Shown: piece after piece, positions 43,128 to 53,254 of the stretch | How the letters are laid out: each line of letters opens with the position of its first letter | How positions within the stretch are numbered: the first letter of the stretch is position 1 | From: Consotaella salsifontis | Lineage (GTDB): Bacteria > Pseudomonadota > Alphaproteobacteria > Rhizobiales > Rhizobiaceae | NCBI RefSeq assembly: GCF_900167365.1 | Contig: NZ_FUXL01000011.1 | Span: 62,001-126,000 of the forward strand | DNA: 64,000 nt | Direction: 5' to 3' | Program-made: the position numbers and the translations under genes | Notes under the pieces: model-generated | What the model was told of the DNA's origin: nothing | Databases searched by the model: none | What the model saw: only the letters and a program-made list of their open reading frames with translations

Positions 43128-43172
43128 CCGACTGCGGGGCGGGATCGGCGCAAAAATCAGGGAAGGGCAGGG

Positions 43173-43742
43173 ATGGCCAAACGCTTCGAGACCATTGACG
43201 AGAGCCGGCGGGAGTTCATCCGGCGGCAGAGGATGTTCTTCGCGGCGTCCGCCGCCGAAGGGAGCCGGATCAACATCTCGCCGCGCTCGACGGAGCACTT
43301 TCACGTTCTGTCGGACCGGAGCGTCGCCTATCTCGACCTGACGGGAAGCGGCAGCGAAACCTCGGCCCATCTCAAGGCGGATGGCCGCCTCACCATCATG
43401 TTCTGCGCGTTCGAGGGCGCGCCGCTCATCCTGCGGCTCTACGGTCGGGGGCGAAGCGCCTTCCATGGCTCGGAAGCCTTCGAGGCGTTTCTTGCGGAGC
43501 ATTACGACGGCAAGGCGCCTGTCGGCGCGCGGCAGATCGTCTTGCTCGATGTCGAGCTGGTGCTCACGTCCTGCGGCTTCGGCGTGCCGCTCTTCGACTA
43601 TGTCGGGGAACGGCCAACCCTGACCCGCTGGGCTGAGAAGAAGGGTGAGGAAGGGCTGGTCGAATACCGGCGCGAGAAGAACTCGGTCAGTCTCGACGGT
43701 CTGCCGACGGGAATGCCGGAAGCCGCCGATCTTTTCACCTGA
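43173..43742 (+). CDS. Pyridoxamine 5'-phosphate oxidase-family FMN-binding protein
   Basis: 189 aa. SRINISPRSTEHFHVLSDRSVAYLD, TSAHLKADGRLTIMFCAFEG and LRLYGRGRSAF match the split-barrel FMN proteins widespread in proteobacteria. This subgroup is not the vitamin B6 enzyme PdxH; its substrate is not known. It follows pssA by ~45 nt and converges on the SDR gene. Confidence 0.85.
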   Translation: MAKRFETIDESRREFIRRQRMFFAASAAEGSRINISPRSTEHFHVLSDRSVAYLDLTGSGSETSAHLKADGRLTIMFCAFEGAPLILRLYGRGRSAFHGSEAFEAFLAEHYDGKAPVGARQIVLLDVELVLTSCGFGVPLFDYVGERPTLTRWAEKKGEEGLVEYRREKNSVSLDGLPTGMPEAADLFT

Positions 43743-43811
43743 GCGTTCGGATTCGGTTCTGCAGAAGACTCAAGCGCCGCTCGATTGATCGTCGAACGAC
43801 GCCTGCCGGTA

Positions 43812-44552
43812 TCAATCCGGCATGTGGTAGTTGAGAAATCGGTTCTGCCGCACGTCGAAAACGCGTCCGGTCTCGGTAAGGTCGGGAAGGGCGAGAGGCA
43901 GGATCTTCTCCGCAACTTCCTTTGCCGTCGGCAAAGTCTTGGGGTCCTCGCCGGGCATGGCCTGCGCGCGCATGGCCGTGCGTGTTGCGCCAGGATTGAC
44001 CGAATTCACCCTGAGCGGCAGGTTCTCGGTCTCCGCCGCCCAGGAGCGGGCGAGCGCCTCGACAGCCGCCTTGCTGGCCGCGTAGAGCGACCAGAACGCC
44101 TTGCAGGAATGCGCGGCACCGGAAGACATGATGATGGCGCGGCCGGCGTCCGAGCGGCGAAGCAGCGGATCGAGCGAGCGGATCATCCGCCATGTGGAGG
44201 TGACATTGACCGTCATCGCCTCCTCGAAGGTCTTCGCCTCGATGTGGCCGATGGGCGCCAGAACGCCGAGCCGCCCGGCATTGCCGACGAAGATGTCGAG
44301 CTTTCCCCAGCGCTCCGCGATGGCGCCGCCGAGCCGGTCGATCCCGCCCATGTCCTTGAGGTCGAGCGGCACCAGCGTCGCGCTGCCGCCGTCGCCCTTG
44401 ATGAGGTCGTCGAGGTCCTCGAGCCCACCCACGGTGCGCGCCACCGCAATCACATGCGCGCCCTCGGCGGCGAGAAGCCGCGCGAGCTGAAAACCGATAC
44501 CGCGTGAGGCGCCGGTGACAAGGGCGGTTCTACCGTCGAGGCGTCCGGTCAT
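43812..44552 (-). CDS. SDR-family oxidoreductase
   Basis: 246 aa, classical short-chain dehydrogenase. Cofactor motif TGASRGIG at ~15-22, NAG in VGNAGRLGVLAP, catalytic Ser in IIMSSGAAHS and YAASKAA for Tyr/Lys. NVTSTW is the helix-4 Asn motif. The N-terminal loop lacks an obvious specificity residue, so NADP versus NAD is not clear. Directly follows purF by 2 nt on the same strand, so it is co-transcribed; the substrate is unknown. Confidence 0.9.
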   Translation of the reverse strand: MTGRLDGRTALVTGASRGIGFQLARLLAAEGAHVIAVARTVGGLEDLDDLIKGDGGSATLVPLDLKDMGGIDRLGGAIAERWGKLDIFVGNAGRLGVLAPIGHIEAKTFEEAMTVNVTSTWRMIRSLDPLLRRSDAGRAIIMSSGAAHSCKAFWSLYAASKAAVEALARSWAAETENLPLRVNSVNPGATRTAMRAQAMPGEDPKTLPTAKEVAEKILPLALPDLTETGRVFDVRQNRFLNYHMPD

Positions 44553-44554
44553 GA

Positions 44555-46012
44555 CTAAACGATCCCTCCCAGGAGCGGCAGTTCGCGATCCTTGTCGCCG
44601 TTCGCGTCGTGGTCCGTGAGCGATGTCGGATAGTCGCCCGTGAAGCAGGCATCGCAGAACTGCGGTTGCAGATGATGGCGCTCGGGCTCTCCGGCGGCGC
44701 GATAGAGCCCGTCGATCGTCAGGAAGGCGAGGGAATCCACGTGAATGAACTCCGCCATCTCCTCCACGCTCATGTGCGAGGCGAGAAGCTTGGACTGCTC
44801 GGGCGTGTCGACGCCGTAGAAGCAGCTGGCGCGGGTCGGCGGGCTGGCGATGCGCATATGGACCTCGCTCGCGCCCGCCTCGCGCACCATGCGCACGATC
44901 TTCTGCGAAGTGGTGCCGCGCACGATCGAGTCGTCCACCAGAACGATGCGCTTGCCTTCCAGCACCTCGCGGTTGGCGTTGTGTTTCAGCTTGACGCCCA
45001 TATGGCGGATGGCATCGCTCGGCTGAATGAAGGTGCGCCCGACATAGTGGTTACGAATGATGCCGAGTTCAAAGGGCAGATTCGCCGCCTGAGCGTAACC
45101 GATGGCCGCCGGAACGCCCGAATCGGGCACCGGAACCACGAGATCCGCCTCGACGCCGCTTTCCCGCGCGAGCTCCGCGCCGATGCGCTTTCGAATCTCA
45201 TAGACGTTGCGACCCTCGACGATGGAATCGGGCCGGGCGAAATAAACGTATTCGAAAATGCAGAAGCGGGGGCGCCGCGCCTGGAATGGAAACAGGCTCT
45301 CGATGCCGTCTTCCGTCACCACGACCACCTCGCCGGGCTCGATATCGCGCACGAAGTCGGCGCCGATGATATCGAGGGCGCAGGTTTCAGACGCGAGGAT
45401 CGGCGAGCCTTCTAGGTCGCCGAGCACCAGGGGGCGGATGCCCAGCGGATCGCGCACCCCGACCATCTTCTTGGGCGACATGCCGACGAGCGAGAAGGCA
45501 CCTTCGAGGCGCGACACCGCATCGATGAACTTGTCGACGAAGCGCCGGGCTCCTGACGTCGCCACGAGATGCAGGATCGTTTCCGTGTCGGAGGTGGAGG
45601 AGAAGATCGAGCCGCGACGCTGAAGATCGCGCTGAACGGTGCGGGCATTGGTGATGTTGCCGTTGTGCGCGACGGCGAACCCGCCGGCAGAAAGCTCGGC
45701 AAAGAAGGGCTGCACGTTGCGCAGGCCGCCGCCGCCGGTGGTGGAATAGCGGGTGTGGCCGATAGCGCAATCACCAGGCAGGCGTTCCAGAACCGCCTGC
45801 TTGGTGAAGTTGTCGCCGATAAGCCCGGCGTGGCGCTCGATGTGGAACTGGGCGCCGTCGAAGGAGACGATGCCCGCCGCTTCCTGTCCCCGATGCTGAA
45901 GCGCATGAAGGCCGAGGGTGACGAGAGCCGACGCGTCGGTCCGTCTGAAAATTCCAAAAACGCCGCACTCCTCGTGAAGGGAGTCGGCGTCGCCAAAAGG
46001 CGTCTCGTCCAT
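44555..46012 (-). CDS. purF: Amidophosphoribosyltransferase
   Basis: 485 aa. A ~14-residue propeptide precedes the N-terminal nucleophile Cys (HEECGVFGIF). The glutaminase domain has GIVSFDG and GHTRYSTTGGG. The C-terminal phosphoribosyl-transferase domain has the PRPP loop IVLVDDSIVRGTT. Cys residues near the end (CFYGVDTP, CDACFTGDYP) match the Fe-S-type enzymes. It catalyses the first step of purine synthesis. Confidence 0.96.
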   Translation of the reverse strand: MDETPFGDADSLHEECGVFGIFRRTDASALVTLGLHALQHRGQEAAGIVSFDGAQFHIERHAGLIGDNFTKQAVLERLPGDCAIGHTRYSTTGGGGLRNVQPFFAELSAGGFAVAHNGNITNARTVQRDLQRRGSIFSSTSDTETILHLVATSGARRFVDKFIDAVSRLEGAFSLVGMSPKKMVGVRDPLGIRPLVLGDLEGSPILASETCALDIIGADFVRDIEPGEVVVVTEDGIESLFPFQARRPRFCIFEYVYFARPDSIVEGRNVYEIRKRIGAELARESGVEADLVVPVPDSGVPAAIGYAQAANLPFELGIIRNHYVGRTFIQPSDAIRHMGVKLKHNANREVLEGKRIVLVDDSIVRGTTSQKIVRMVREAGASEVHMRIASPPTRASCFYGVDTPEQSKLLASHMSVEEMAEFIHVDSLAFLTIDGLYRAAGEPERHHLQPQFCDACFTGDYPTSLTDHDANGDKDRELPLLGGIV

Positions 46013-46216
46013 CAGCTCACCATTCGCGCGCCGCAGGGCGCTCTACCATCATTGCGGACACCACTTGGCAATTCCTGAAGAAAAACCAAGGCTTTCGCTC
46101 CTTCTCCATGGGGGGAAAAGGCGAAAAGACGGCAACTTTGTCGGCGGCCTGCACCTGATGCCCGGGGCCCGCCCGGTTTACGTCATCAGCAAGTGCTCGG
46201 CCGTTCCGCCAAGTGG

Positions 46217-46846
46217 TCAATCGGACGGCGGTTCGGCCGAGTTGTCGGGCTCGCTGTCGGGCGCATTGCCCGGCGCGGCGTCGATCGCCGCTCCGTTTTC
46301 GATGGCGCCTTCCACCGTGCTCGGCTCGCCTTCTTCGCCGCCACGGATATGGCCGAGAATCGCCTTTTCCGGGTTTTCCGGAAGCGCGGCCACCAGTTGC
46401 TGGCCGAGGTCGTCGAGCATGGGCTTGGACTGCGCGTTTGCGATCCAGGTCGGCTGGTTTTCCGGAACCAGCCAATTAAAGAACAGCATGGCGACGACGA
46501 CGAGGAGAAGTCCCCGCGCCGCGCCGAAGAGAAAGCCGAGCGCCCGGTCGAGCGCGCCGATGCGGCTGTCGATGATGAAGTCGGCGATCCGCAGCGTGAT
46601 GAAAGAGACGATGATCAGCGTGATCAGGAAGACCGAGAGCGCCGCGACGGCCATCGCCACCGTGCCGTTGCTGATATAGCGCGCGACGAAGGGCGTCACG
46701 GGCTCGTAGAAGACGAAGGCCGCAGCCGCGGCCGCCAGCCACGAGACCACCGACAGCACCTCGCGCGAGAAACCGCGCACCATCGCGAGAAGGCCCGAGA
46801 CCAACATGATCGCGATGAGGATCGCATCGAGCAAAGTGACGGTCAT
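46217..46846 (-). CDS. cvpA: CvpA-family inner-membrane protein
   Basis: 209 aa. Four membrane helices in the first ~135 residues (LLDAILIAIMLVSGLLAMVRG, VVSWLAAAAAAFVFY, ALSVFLITLIIVSFITL, LLLVVVAMLFFNWL) with the GFSREVLSV and GALDRALGFLFGAARG motifs typical of the family. A soluble Pro/Glu-rich tail follows. CvpA is needed for colicin V production and envelope homeostasis in E. coli, where it neighbours purF as here. Confidence 0.9.
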   Translation of the reverse strand: MTVTLLDAILIAIMLVSGLLAMVRGFSREVLSVVSWLAAAAAAFVFYEPVTPFVARYISNGTVAMAVAALSVFLITLIIVSFITLRIADFIIDSRIGALDRALGFLFGAARGLLLVVVAMLFFNWLVPENQPTWIANAQSKPMLDDLGQQLVAALPENPEKAILGHIRGGEEGEPSTVEGAIENGAAIDAAPGNAPDSEPDNSAEPPSD

Positions 46847-46918
46847 TCGCCGAGAAACCTCGTCTGACGTTGCTTCACCGCACGGTTACACTCGCACGGC
46901 CGCCGAAAATCAAGAGCT

Positions 46919-48295
46919 TCACGCGGCACTGCCCGCGATGCTCGCCACCAGTGCCGGCAGGGCTTCGACCGCCTGGGCGGCAACGTCCATATCCTTCGGC
47001 AAATCGAGGCCGGCAGCTGGAAGGACAGCGCGCCGGAAGCCAAGTTTTGCCGCTTCCTTGAGACGCTGACCTCCGTGTGCGACGGCACGAATGCCCCCCG
47101 AGAGGCTGATCTCGCCGAAATAGACGCTGTCGCTCGGAAGGGCAAGTCCGCTGAGCGAGGAGACGAGCGCCGCCGCGACCGCGAGATCGGCGGCCGGTTC
47201 AACGATTCGAAACCCGCCGGCCACGTTCAAATAGACGTCATGCTGCCCGAGTCGGATGCCGCAATGAGCCTCGAGCACGGCAAGCACCATGGCCAAGCGC
47301 GCCGAATCCCATCCGACGACCGCGCGCCGGGGGGTGCCGAGAGACGTCGGGGCGACCAGCGCCTGGATCTCGACCAGGACAGGGCGCGTGCCCTCGATGC
47401 CCGCGAAAACGGCCGCGCCCGGCGCGCTCGAATTGCGCTCGCCCAGGAAAAGCTCGGAAGGGTTCTGCACCTCGCGCAGCCCGATGTCCGACATCTCGAA
47501 AACGCCGATCTCGTCGGTCGGACCGAAGCGGTTCTTCACCGTGCGCAGGATGCGGAAGTGGTGGCCTGCCTCGCCCTCGAAATAGAGGACGCCGTCGACC
47601 ATGTGCTCGACCACGCGCGGGCCGGCGATCTGGCCTTCCTTGGTGACGTGGCCCACGAGGATGACGGCAGCACCACTCGCCTTGGCATAGCGGATGACCG
47701 CCTGAACGGAGCTGCGGACCTGGGTGACGGTGCCGGGCGCCGATTCGGCCATGTCGGTCCAGAGCGTCTGGATCGAATCGACGACGAGAAGGTCCGGCCG
47801 ACGGCCTGTGTCCAGCGTCGCTAGAATGTCCTCGACATTGGTTTCCGCCATCAGCATCACGCCGGTGTCGCCCGCGCCGAGGCGCTGCGCCCGCAGCCGG
47901 ACCTGCGCCACCGCCTCTTCGCCCGAGACGTAGATCACCGACTGCTTGCGGCGGGCGAGCGCGGCCGAGACCTGCATCAGCAGCGTCGACTTTCCGATGC
48001 CGGGATCGCCGCCGACGAGCAGCGCCGAGCCGCGCACGATGCCGCCGCCAGTCGCCCTGTCGAACTCATCGATTCCCGTGACGATGCGGGGCGCCTCCTC
48101 GCTCTCGCCCGCCAGGGGCAGGAGCGCCGCGGGCTTGCCCTTTCGCTTGGTGCGCTGCGGGCCACCGCCGATACCACCGGTGCTGCTTTCCTCGACGATG
48201 GTGTTCCACTCGCCGCAGGCATCGCACCGGCCCTGCCATCGGGCATAGACGGAGCCGCAGTTTTGGCAGATGAAGGAGGTCTTTCCGCGCGCCAA
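46919..48295 (-). CDS. radA: DNA repair protein RadA
   Basis: 458 aa. An N-terminal zinc finger (CQNCGSVYARWQGRCDACGEW) precedes the RecA-like ATPase with Walker A GGDPGIGKSTLL and the RadA motif VKNRFGPTDEIG. The C-terminal Lon-like domain includes DVYLNVAGGFRI and LSALGLALPSDSVYFGEISL-type segments. It promotes branch migration of recombination intermediates. Twelve nt downstream of alr. Confidence 0.96.
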   Translation of the reverse strand: MARGKTSFICQNCGSVYARWQGRCDACGEWNTIVEESSTGGIGGGPQRTKRKGKPAALLPLAGESEEAPRIVTGIDEFDRATGGGIVRGSALLVGGDPGIGKSTLLMQVSAALARRKQSVIYVSGEEAVAQVRLRAQRLGAGDTGVMLMAETNVEDILATLDTGRRPDLLVVDSIQTLWTDMAESAPGTVTQVRSSVQAVIRYAKASGAAVILVGHVTKEGQIAGPRVVEHMVDGVLYFEGEAGHHFRILRTVKNRFGPTDEIGVFEMSDIGLREVQNPSELFLGERNSSAPGAAVFAGIEGTRPVLVEIQALVAPTSLGTPRRAVVGWDSARLAMVLAVLEAHCGIRLGQHDVYLNVAGGFRIVEPAADLAVAAALVSSLSGLALPSDSVYFGEISLSGGIRAVAHGGQRLKEAAKLGFRRAVLPAAGLDLPKDMDVAAQAVEALPALVASIAGSAA

Positions 48296-48306
48296 ACCGA
48301 TCCCCC

Positions 48307-49449
48307 TCAGCGCCAGACGCGCGTGACACGGGTGCCGAGCCCGGTCAGCAACTCGTAGGAAATGGTGCCGGCCGAGCGGGCAACGGCATCGATCGAGATG
48401 TTCTGCCCGAAGAACTCCACCGGGTCTCCGGGCTTTACCGCTCCTTCGGGAAGGCCGGTGACGTCGATCAGCGTCAAATCCATGGAGATGCGTCCGAGAA
48501 TCGGCGCGCGGCGGCCGGCGACGAAGACGGAAGGACCTTCCGCGAGCTGACGGATGGCCGTGCCGGCGCCCGACGCGGCGCGGTGAAAGCCATCGGCATA
48601 GCCAAGCCCGACCGTGGCAATGCGGGTGTTGCGGGAAAGCTCGGCGGCGGCGCCATAGCCGGCGGCCTCTCCCGTCTTCGCGGTGCGGACCTGGAGCACG
48701 TGGGCGGTCAGGGTTGCAACCGTGCGGATCGCGCCTTGATCGGCCATGCCCGCTTCGCCCCCGTAAAGTGCGATGCCCGGACGCGTGACATTGAAGTGGA
48801 AATCGGAGCCCAGGAAGACGCCGGCCGAATTGGCGAGAGAGCGCTCAACGCCGGGAAAGAGCGCGGATAGCTCGGCGAAGCGCGTAAGCTGATCGCGGCT
48901 CTGGCGTGAGCCCGGCACGTCCGCCGACGCGAGGTGGCTCATGACGAGGACGAGGCGCAGGCGGCCGTCCGCCGTCAGCCCCGCAATGCGCCGCGCATCC
49001 GCCTCCTCGACGCCGAGGCGGTTCATGCCGGTTTCGAGCTGCAGCCCGGCGGGCGAGGGGGCGCCGGTTTCGCTCTCGACCCACAGCGCCACGTCGTCTG
49101 GATTGGCGAGGATCGGGAAGAGCTTAACCTCGCGGCAAAGCCGGGCGGCAGGGCGATCGAGCCCCTGCAGAACGAAGATGCGCCCATCGGGGCCGATCTC
49201 CTGGCGCAGCGCAGCGCCCTCGCTCGCCCAGGCGACGAAGAAGTCTCGGCAACCTTCCTCGAAGAGAGCCTTCGCCACGGGAACCGCGCCCAGCCCGTAG
49301 CCATTCGCCTTGACGGCGGCGCCGGTGCGCGCGCCGGGCGCGCGAGAAGCGAGCAGCCGCCAGTTGGCCTTCAGCGCATCGCTATCAATGGCGACGAAAG
49401 GCATGCGGGAGCGGTCGGCGGCCGCGGCGGAGAGGACTGTCTCGGACAT
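48307..49449 (-). CDS. alr: Alanine racemase
   Basis: 380 aa from ATG 49449 (MSETVLSAAAADR); upstream in-frame codons are not family-like. The PLP lysine lies in AAVKANGYGLG, the second catalytic residue is Tyr in TRPGIALYGG, and VGLGYADGFHRA and GRISMDLTLIDVT are conserved. It makes D-alanine for peptidoglycan. Same strand as dnaB and radA. Confidence 0.95.
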   Translation of the reverse strand: MSETVLSAAAADRSRMPFVAIDSDALKANWRLLASRAPGARTGAAVKANGYGLGAVPVAKALFEEGCRDFFVAWASEGAALRQEIGPDGRIFVLQGLDRPAARLCREVKLFPILANPDDVALWVESETGAPSPAGLQLETGMNRLGVEEADARRIAGLTADGRLRLVLVMSHLASADVPGSRQSRDQLTRFAELSALFPGVERSLANSAGVFLGSDFHFNVTRPGIALYGGEAGMADQGAIRTVATLTAHVLQVRTAKTGEAAGYGAAAELSRNTRIATVGLGYADGFHRAASGAGTAIRQLAEGPSVFVAGRRAPILGRISMDLTLIDVTGLPEGAVKPGDPVEFFGQNISIDAVARSAGTISYELLTGLGTRVTRVWR

Positions 49450-49513
49450 TGAGGGCTTCGATTCGAAATTCGGACTTGGGGCTCGAAGCGCCGAAGCTAG
49501 ACCTGATCGGTCC

Positions 49514-51001
49514 TCATTCAAAGCGCTCCGGCAGATAGGCTTCCTCGGCAAGATCGGTGAACCGCGTGTACTCCGCCTGGAACGCCAGCTTTGCCGAGCC
49601 GGTGGGGCCGTGGCGCTGCTTGGCGATGATCACCTCGGCCTTGCCGCGCGCCTCGTTCATCTCCGCTTCCCACTTCAGGTGTTCGTCGGTGCCGAACTTC
49701 GGCTCGCGGCTCTGGAGATAATACTCCTCGCGATAGACGAAGAGCACGACGTCGGCGTCCTGCTCGATCGAGCCTGATTCGCGAAGGTCCGAGAGCTGCG
49801 GGCGCTTGTCCTCGCGCGCTTCCACCTGTCGCGAAAGCTGGGAGAGCGCGATGATCGGCACGTTCAGCTCCTTGGCAAGAGCCTTGAGGCCGGTGGTAAT
49901 CTCAGTAATTTCCTGCACGCGGTTCTGCGCCGAGGCCTTGGACGAACCCTGCATCAGCTGCACGTAGTCGATCACCATGACATCGAGTCCGCGCTGACGC
50001 TTGAGGCGACGGGCACGCGCGGCGAGCTGGGCGATGGAGATGCCGCCGGTCTGGTCGATGTAGAGCGGAATCTTCTGCATCGTCTCGGAACACGCGATGA
50101 GCTTCACCAGCTCCGAATCGTTGATCTCGCCGCGACGAATCTTGGAGGAAGAGATTTCCGTCTGCTCTGAGATGATACGGGTGGCGAGCTGTTCGGCCGA
50201 CATTTCGAGGCTGAAGAAGCCGACGACGCCGCCGTTTTTCGCCGTGAAGCTGCCGTCCGCCTGCTGCGCCGGCTCATAGGCGCTGGCGATGTTGAAGGCG
50301 ATGTTGGTGGCCAGCGAGGTTTTGCCCATGGCGGGGCGGCCGGCGAGGATAATCAGGTCCGACGACTGCAACCCGCCCATGCGCGCGTCCATGGCATTGA
50401 TGCCCGTGGATACGCCCGACAGTCCGCCGTCCCTGTCCTTGGCCGCCGTGGCCATCTGGACGGCGAGGGTCAGCGCGTCGGTGAAGGACTGGAAGCCGCC
50501 ATCGTAGCGGCCGGTTTCCGCCAGCTCGAACAGCCGCCGCTCCGCATCCTCGATTTGCGACTTGGGCTCCATGTCCAGCGGCGCGTCGTAGGCGATGTTG
50601 ACCATGTCCTCGCCGATGCGGATCAGCGAGCGGCGGAGCGCCAGATCATAGATCGCCCGACCATAGTCGCCGGCATTGATGATGGTCGTTGCCTCGGCCG
50701 CGAGGCGGGCAAGGTATTGCGCGACGGTCAAGTCGCCGACGCGGTCGGCCGCCGGCAGGAACGTCTTCATCGTCACCGGATTGGCGATCTTGCCCATCCG
50801 GATCATCTCGCTCGTCTTGGCGAAGATTTCCCGATGAAGCGGCTCGAAAAAGTGATCCGGCTTCAGAAAATCATGAACGACGTAATAGGCGTCGTTGTTG
50901 ACGAGGATGGCGCCGAGGAGCGCCTGCTCCGCTTCGATATTGTTGGGGGCCTCGCGATAAAGCGTGGCCTCCTCTTCCATTTTGCGCGCCGCATCCGCCA
51001 T
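49514..51001 (-). CDS. dnaB: Replicative DNA helicase DnaB
   Basis: 495 aa. The N-terminal DnaB_N domain (NIEAEQALLGAILVNNDAYY) precedes the RecA-like helicase core: Walker A AGRPAMGKTSLATNIA, FSLEMSAEQLATRI, DYVQLMQG as Walker B, and SQLSRQVEAREDKRPQLSDL-type motif near the C-terminus. No intein. It unwinds DNA at the fork. Lies 64 nt upstream of alr. Confidence 0.97.
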   Translation of the reverse strand: MADAARKMEEEATLYREAPNNIEAEQALLGAILVNNDAYYVVHDFLKPDHFFEPLHREIFAKTSEMIRMGKIANPVTMKTFLPAADRVGDLTVAQYLARLAAEATTIINAGDYGRAIYDLALRRSLIRIGEDMVNIAYDAPLDMEPKSQIEDAERRLFELAETGRYDGGFQSFTDALTLAVQMATAAKDRDGGLSGVSTGINAMDARMGGLQSSDLIILAGRPAMGKTSLATNIAFNIASAYEPAQQADGSFTAKNGGVVGFFSLEMSAEQLATRIISEQTEISSSKIRRGEINDSELVKLIACSETMQKIPLYIDQTGGISIAQLAARARRLKRQRGLDVMVIDYVQLMQGSSKASAQNRVQEITEITTGLKALAKELNVPIIALSQLSRQVEAREDKRPQLSDLRESGSIEQDADVVLFVYREEYYLQSREPKFGTDEHLKWEAEMNEARGKAEVIIAKQRHGPTGSAKLAFQAEYTRFTDLAEEAYLPERFE

Positions 51002-51195
51002 GACGGCTCGTCTCCTCGTCGATGAACGGGACCGTCATATAGGACGGGCGAACGCGATCAAGCCACGATGGCGACATCCAGGATGCCCAATGTGGCAGCC
51101 GTGCTCCGACCCGAAGTCATCCACCGGAAGTCACAGGCGCCGCTGTTAACAGCGGGGATAACGGCGCCACCTGTCGCCTCGGTGGATGCCTCAGC

Positions 51196-52467
51196 CTACT
51201 CGGCCGCGTGGCAGATCCTGATCTCCGGCTCGCGCACCCCCGAATCGACCGCCCGCAGATCGTCCTCCGCCTTCATCATGTAGCCGCGTGTCAGTGGCAC
51301 CGTGTCGACCCGCTTGGCGAGCTGCACCTGGAAGACCATCAGCCCCTGCCAGCGGAAGGCGCTTTCGGACGCGGCGAGATAGAACTCCCACATTCGGCAG
51401 AAGCGCTCGTCATAGATCGCCTTGGCCTCGTCCCAATGAGCCAGGAACCGCTTGCGCCATTCCAGAAGCGTCTCGGCGTAGTGCAGGCGCAGGATCTCGA
51501 GATCGGTGACCATGAGCCCCGCGCGCTCGATGGCCGGCAGAACCTCCGACAGGGCGGGAATGTAGCCGCCGGGGAAAATATACTTGGCGATGAACGCATT
51601 GGTGTTCGACGGCGGATCGAATTGGCCGATGGAATGGACGACGGCGACGCCGTCTTCCTTCAAAAGGCGCGCCACTTGGCCGAAATACTCGTCGTAGAAG
51701 TCGCGGCCGACATGCTCGAACATGCCGACGGAGACGATACGATCGAACGGGCTCGTGATCGCGCGGTAATCCTCGATCTTGAAGCGCGCGTGTTCGCCGA
51801 GGCCGGCCTCGGCCGCGCGCCGGTTCGCGACGCGGAACTGCTCGTCGGACAGCGTGACGCCGGTCACGTCCGCTCCGCAGAAACGGGCGAGATAGAGGGC
51901 GAGCCCGCCCCAGCCGCAGCCGATGTCCAGCGTCTTCAGACCAGGCTGCTCGAACAGCAGCTTGGCGGCGATGTGCCGCTTCTTGGCGAGTTGCGCCTCT
52001 TCCAGGCTGGCGCCCGGCTTCTCGAAATAGGCGCAGGAGTACTGCCGGTCCTCGTCGAGGAAGAGGGAGTACATGACCCCGGAAAGATCGTAGTGATGCT
52101 GCACGTTTTTTCGCGCGCGCCGGGGCGTATTGTTCTGGATCACGCGTCGGAAGAGCAGGCGCATGCGCTCGATCGCGCGCATCCAGGGTTCGGCGGTGGC
52201 ATTGTTGCCGGCGTTTTCGAACACGACCTTGAGAAGGTCGAAAATCGACCCCTTCAGAAATTCGATCTCGCCGTTCATGTAGCATTCGCCGAGGTGCAGC
52301 GCCGGGTTCATGACCACCTTGCGCTCGACCGCTTTGTGATTGAAGCGAGCATGAACCGGGGTCCCCGACCCGTCTCCCCAGGTCCTGCTCTCGCCGGTGG
52401 CGCTCGTAAGGGTAAGCGCTCCCTTCTTGACGATGTGATCCAGATAAAAGGTTAGGAGCCTATTCAT
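51196..52467 (-). CDS. cfa: Cyclopropane-fatty-acyl-phospholipid synthase-type methyltransferase
   Basis: 423 aa. The SAM-binding motif is TLDIGCGWGGLALYLARF, with VTGVTLSDEQ, VGMFEHVGRDFYDEYF and FPGGYIPALSEVLPA typical of Cfa. The N-terminal ~120 residues form the lipid-contacting domain. It methylates unsaturated acyl chains in phospholipids. Separate from the ribosomal protein operon by a terminator; ~195 nt to dnaB. Confidence 0.92.
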   Translation of the reverse strand: MNRLLTFYLDHIVKKGALTLTSATGESRTWGDGSGTPVHARFNHKAVERKVVMNPALHLGECYMNGEIEFLKGSIFDLLKVVFENAGNNATAEPWMRAIERMRLLFRRVIQNNTPRRARKNVQHHYDLSGVMYSLFLDEDRQYSCAYFEKPGASLEEAQLAKKRHIAAKLLFEQPGLKTLDIGCGWGGLALYLARFCGADVTGVTLSDEQFRVANRRAAEAGLGEHARFKIEDYRAITSPFDRIVSVGMFEHVGRDFYDEYFGQVARLLKEDGVAVVHSIGQFDPPSNTNAFIAKYIFPGGYIPALSEVLPAIERAGLMVTDLEILRLHYAETLLEWRKRFLAHWDEAKAIYDERFCRMWEFYLAASESAFRWQGLMVFQVQLAKRVDTVPLTRGYMMKAEDDLRAVDSGVREPEIRICHAAE

Positions 52468-52560
52468 CCACCGCTACTCCAAAACTAGAAGACGTCGATG
52501 TTCCATCAGGCGTTTTTGATAAATTGGTTTCCAATGAATATTACTTTAGCCCCTACCTTT

Positions 52561-52595
52561 CCAAAGAAAAGGCCCCGGAGCCGAGCTCCGGGGCC
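52561..52595 (-). terminator. Rho-independent terminator of the rpsF-rplI operon
   Basis: On the minus strand an 11-bp perfect GC stem, GGCCCCGGAGC and GCTCCGGGGCC, with loop TCG, is followed by TTTTCTTT. It lies ~45 nt after the rplI stop. Confidence 0.92.
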
Positions 52596-52639
52596 TCGGG
52601 GCTGACGACAGCCCAGTTTTAGATCGTTTGGGAAGCTTA

Positions 52640-53230
52640 TCAAGCCGAAGCTTCGGTTTCCTCGGCGGCGGCGTCCTCGGAGACCTCCTCCTCGTCTTCC
52701 TCGTCCATGGCCTCTTCTTCCTCGATGCCATAGATGGCTTCGGCAGAGGTCAGGTCCTCGCCACGCGACTGACGCTCGGCCTCGTCGGCGGAACGCGCGA
52801 CGTTGAGCGTGATCGTCACCTCGACCTCCGCGTGGAGCGCGATGGCGACCTCGTGAAGGCCGATGGTCTTGATCGGGCTGTTGAGCTCGACCTGGTTGCG
52901 GCCCACCTGGAAGCCGGCCTCCTTCAGGATGTCGGAGATGTCGCGCGTCGAAACGGAGCCGTAGAGCTGGCCGGTTTCGCCGGCCGAGCGCACGACGGTG
53001 AAGGACTTGCCCTTGAGCTCGTCGGCGACGACGGCCGCCTCGCTGCGCCGCTCGTTGTTGCGGGCGATGAGCTGGGTCTTTTCAGCTTCAAAGCGCGCGC
53101 GGTTGGCGTCGTTGGCGCGCAGGGCACGCCCGCTCGGCAGAAGATAGTTGCGGGCATAGCCATCGCGCACCTTCACGGTGTCGCCCATCTGGCCGAGTCT
53201 GGCAATGCGTTCGAGAAGAATGACTTCCAT
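52640..53230 (-). CDS. rplI: Ribosomal protein bL9
   Basis: 196 aa. [34 protein letters not shown] and [14 protein letters not shown] are classical. The C-terminal ~40 residues are an acidic extension ([21 protein letters not shown]), longer than E. coli L9 (149 aa), seen in many alphaproteobacteria. It binds 23S rRNA in the large subunit. Last gene of the rpsF operon. Confidence 0.97.
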   Translation of the reverse strand: MEVILLERIARLGQMGDTVKVRDGYARNYLLPSGRALRANDANRARFEAEKTQLIARNNERRSEAAVVADELKGKSFTVVRSAGETGQLYGSVSTRDISDILKEAGFQVGRNQVELNSPIKTIGLHEVAIALHAEVEVTITLNVARSADEAERQSRGEDLTSAEAIYGIEEEEAMDEEDEEEVSEDAAAEETEASA

Positions 53231-53254
53231 CGGAGTGTCCTTTCGGGAGAGATG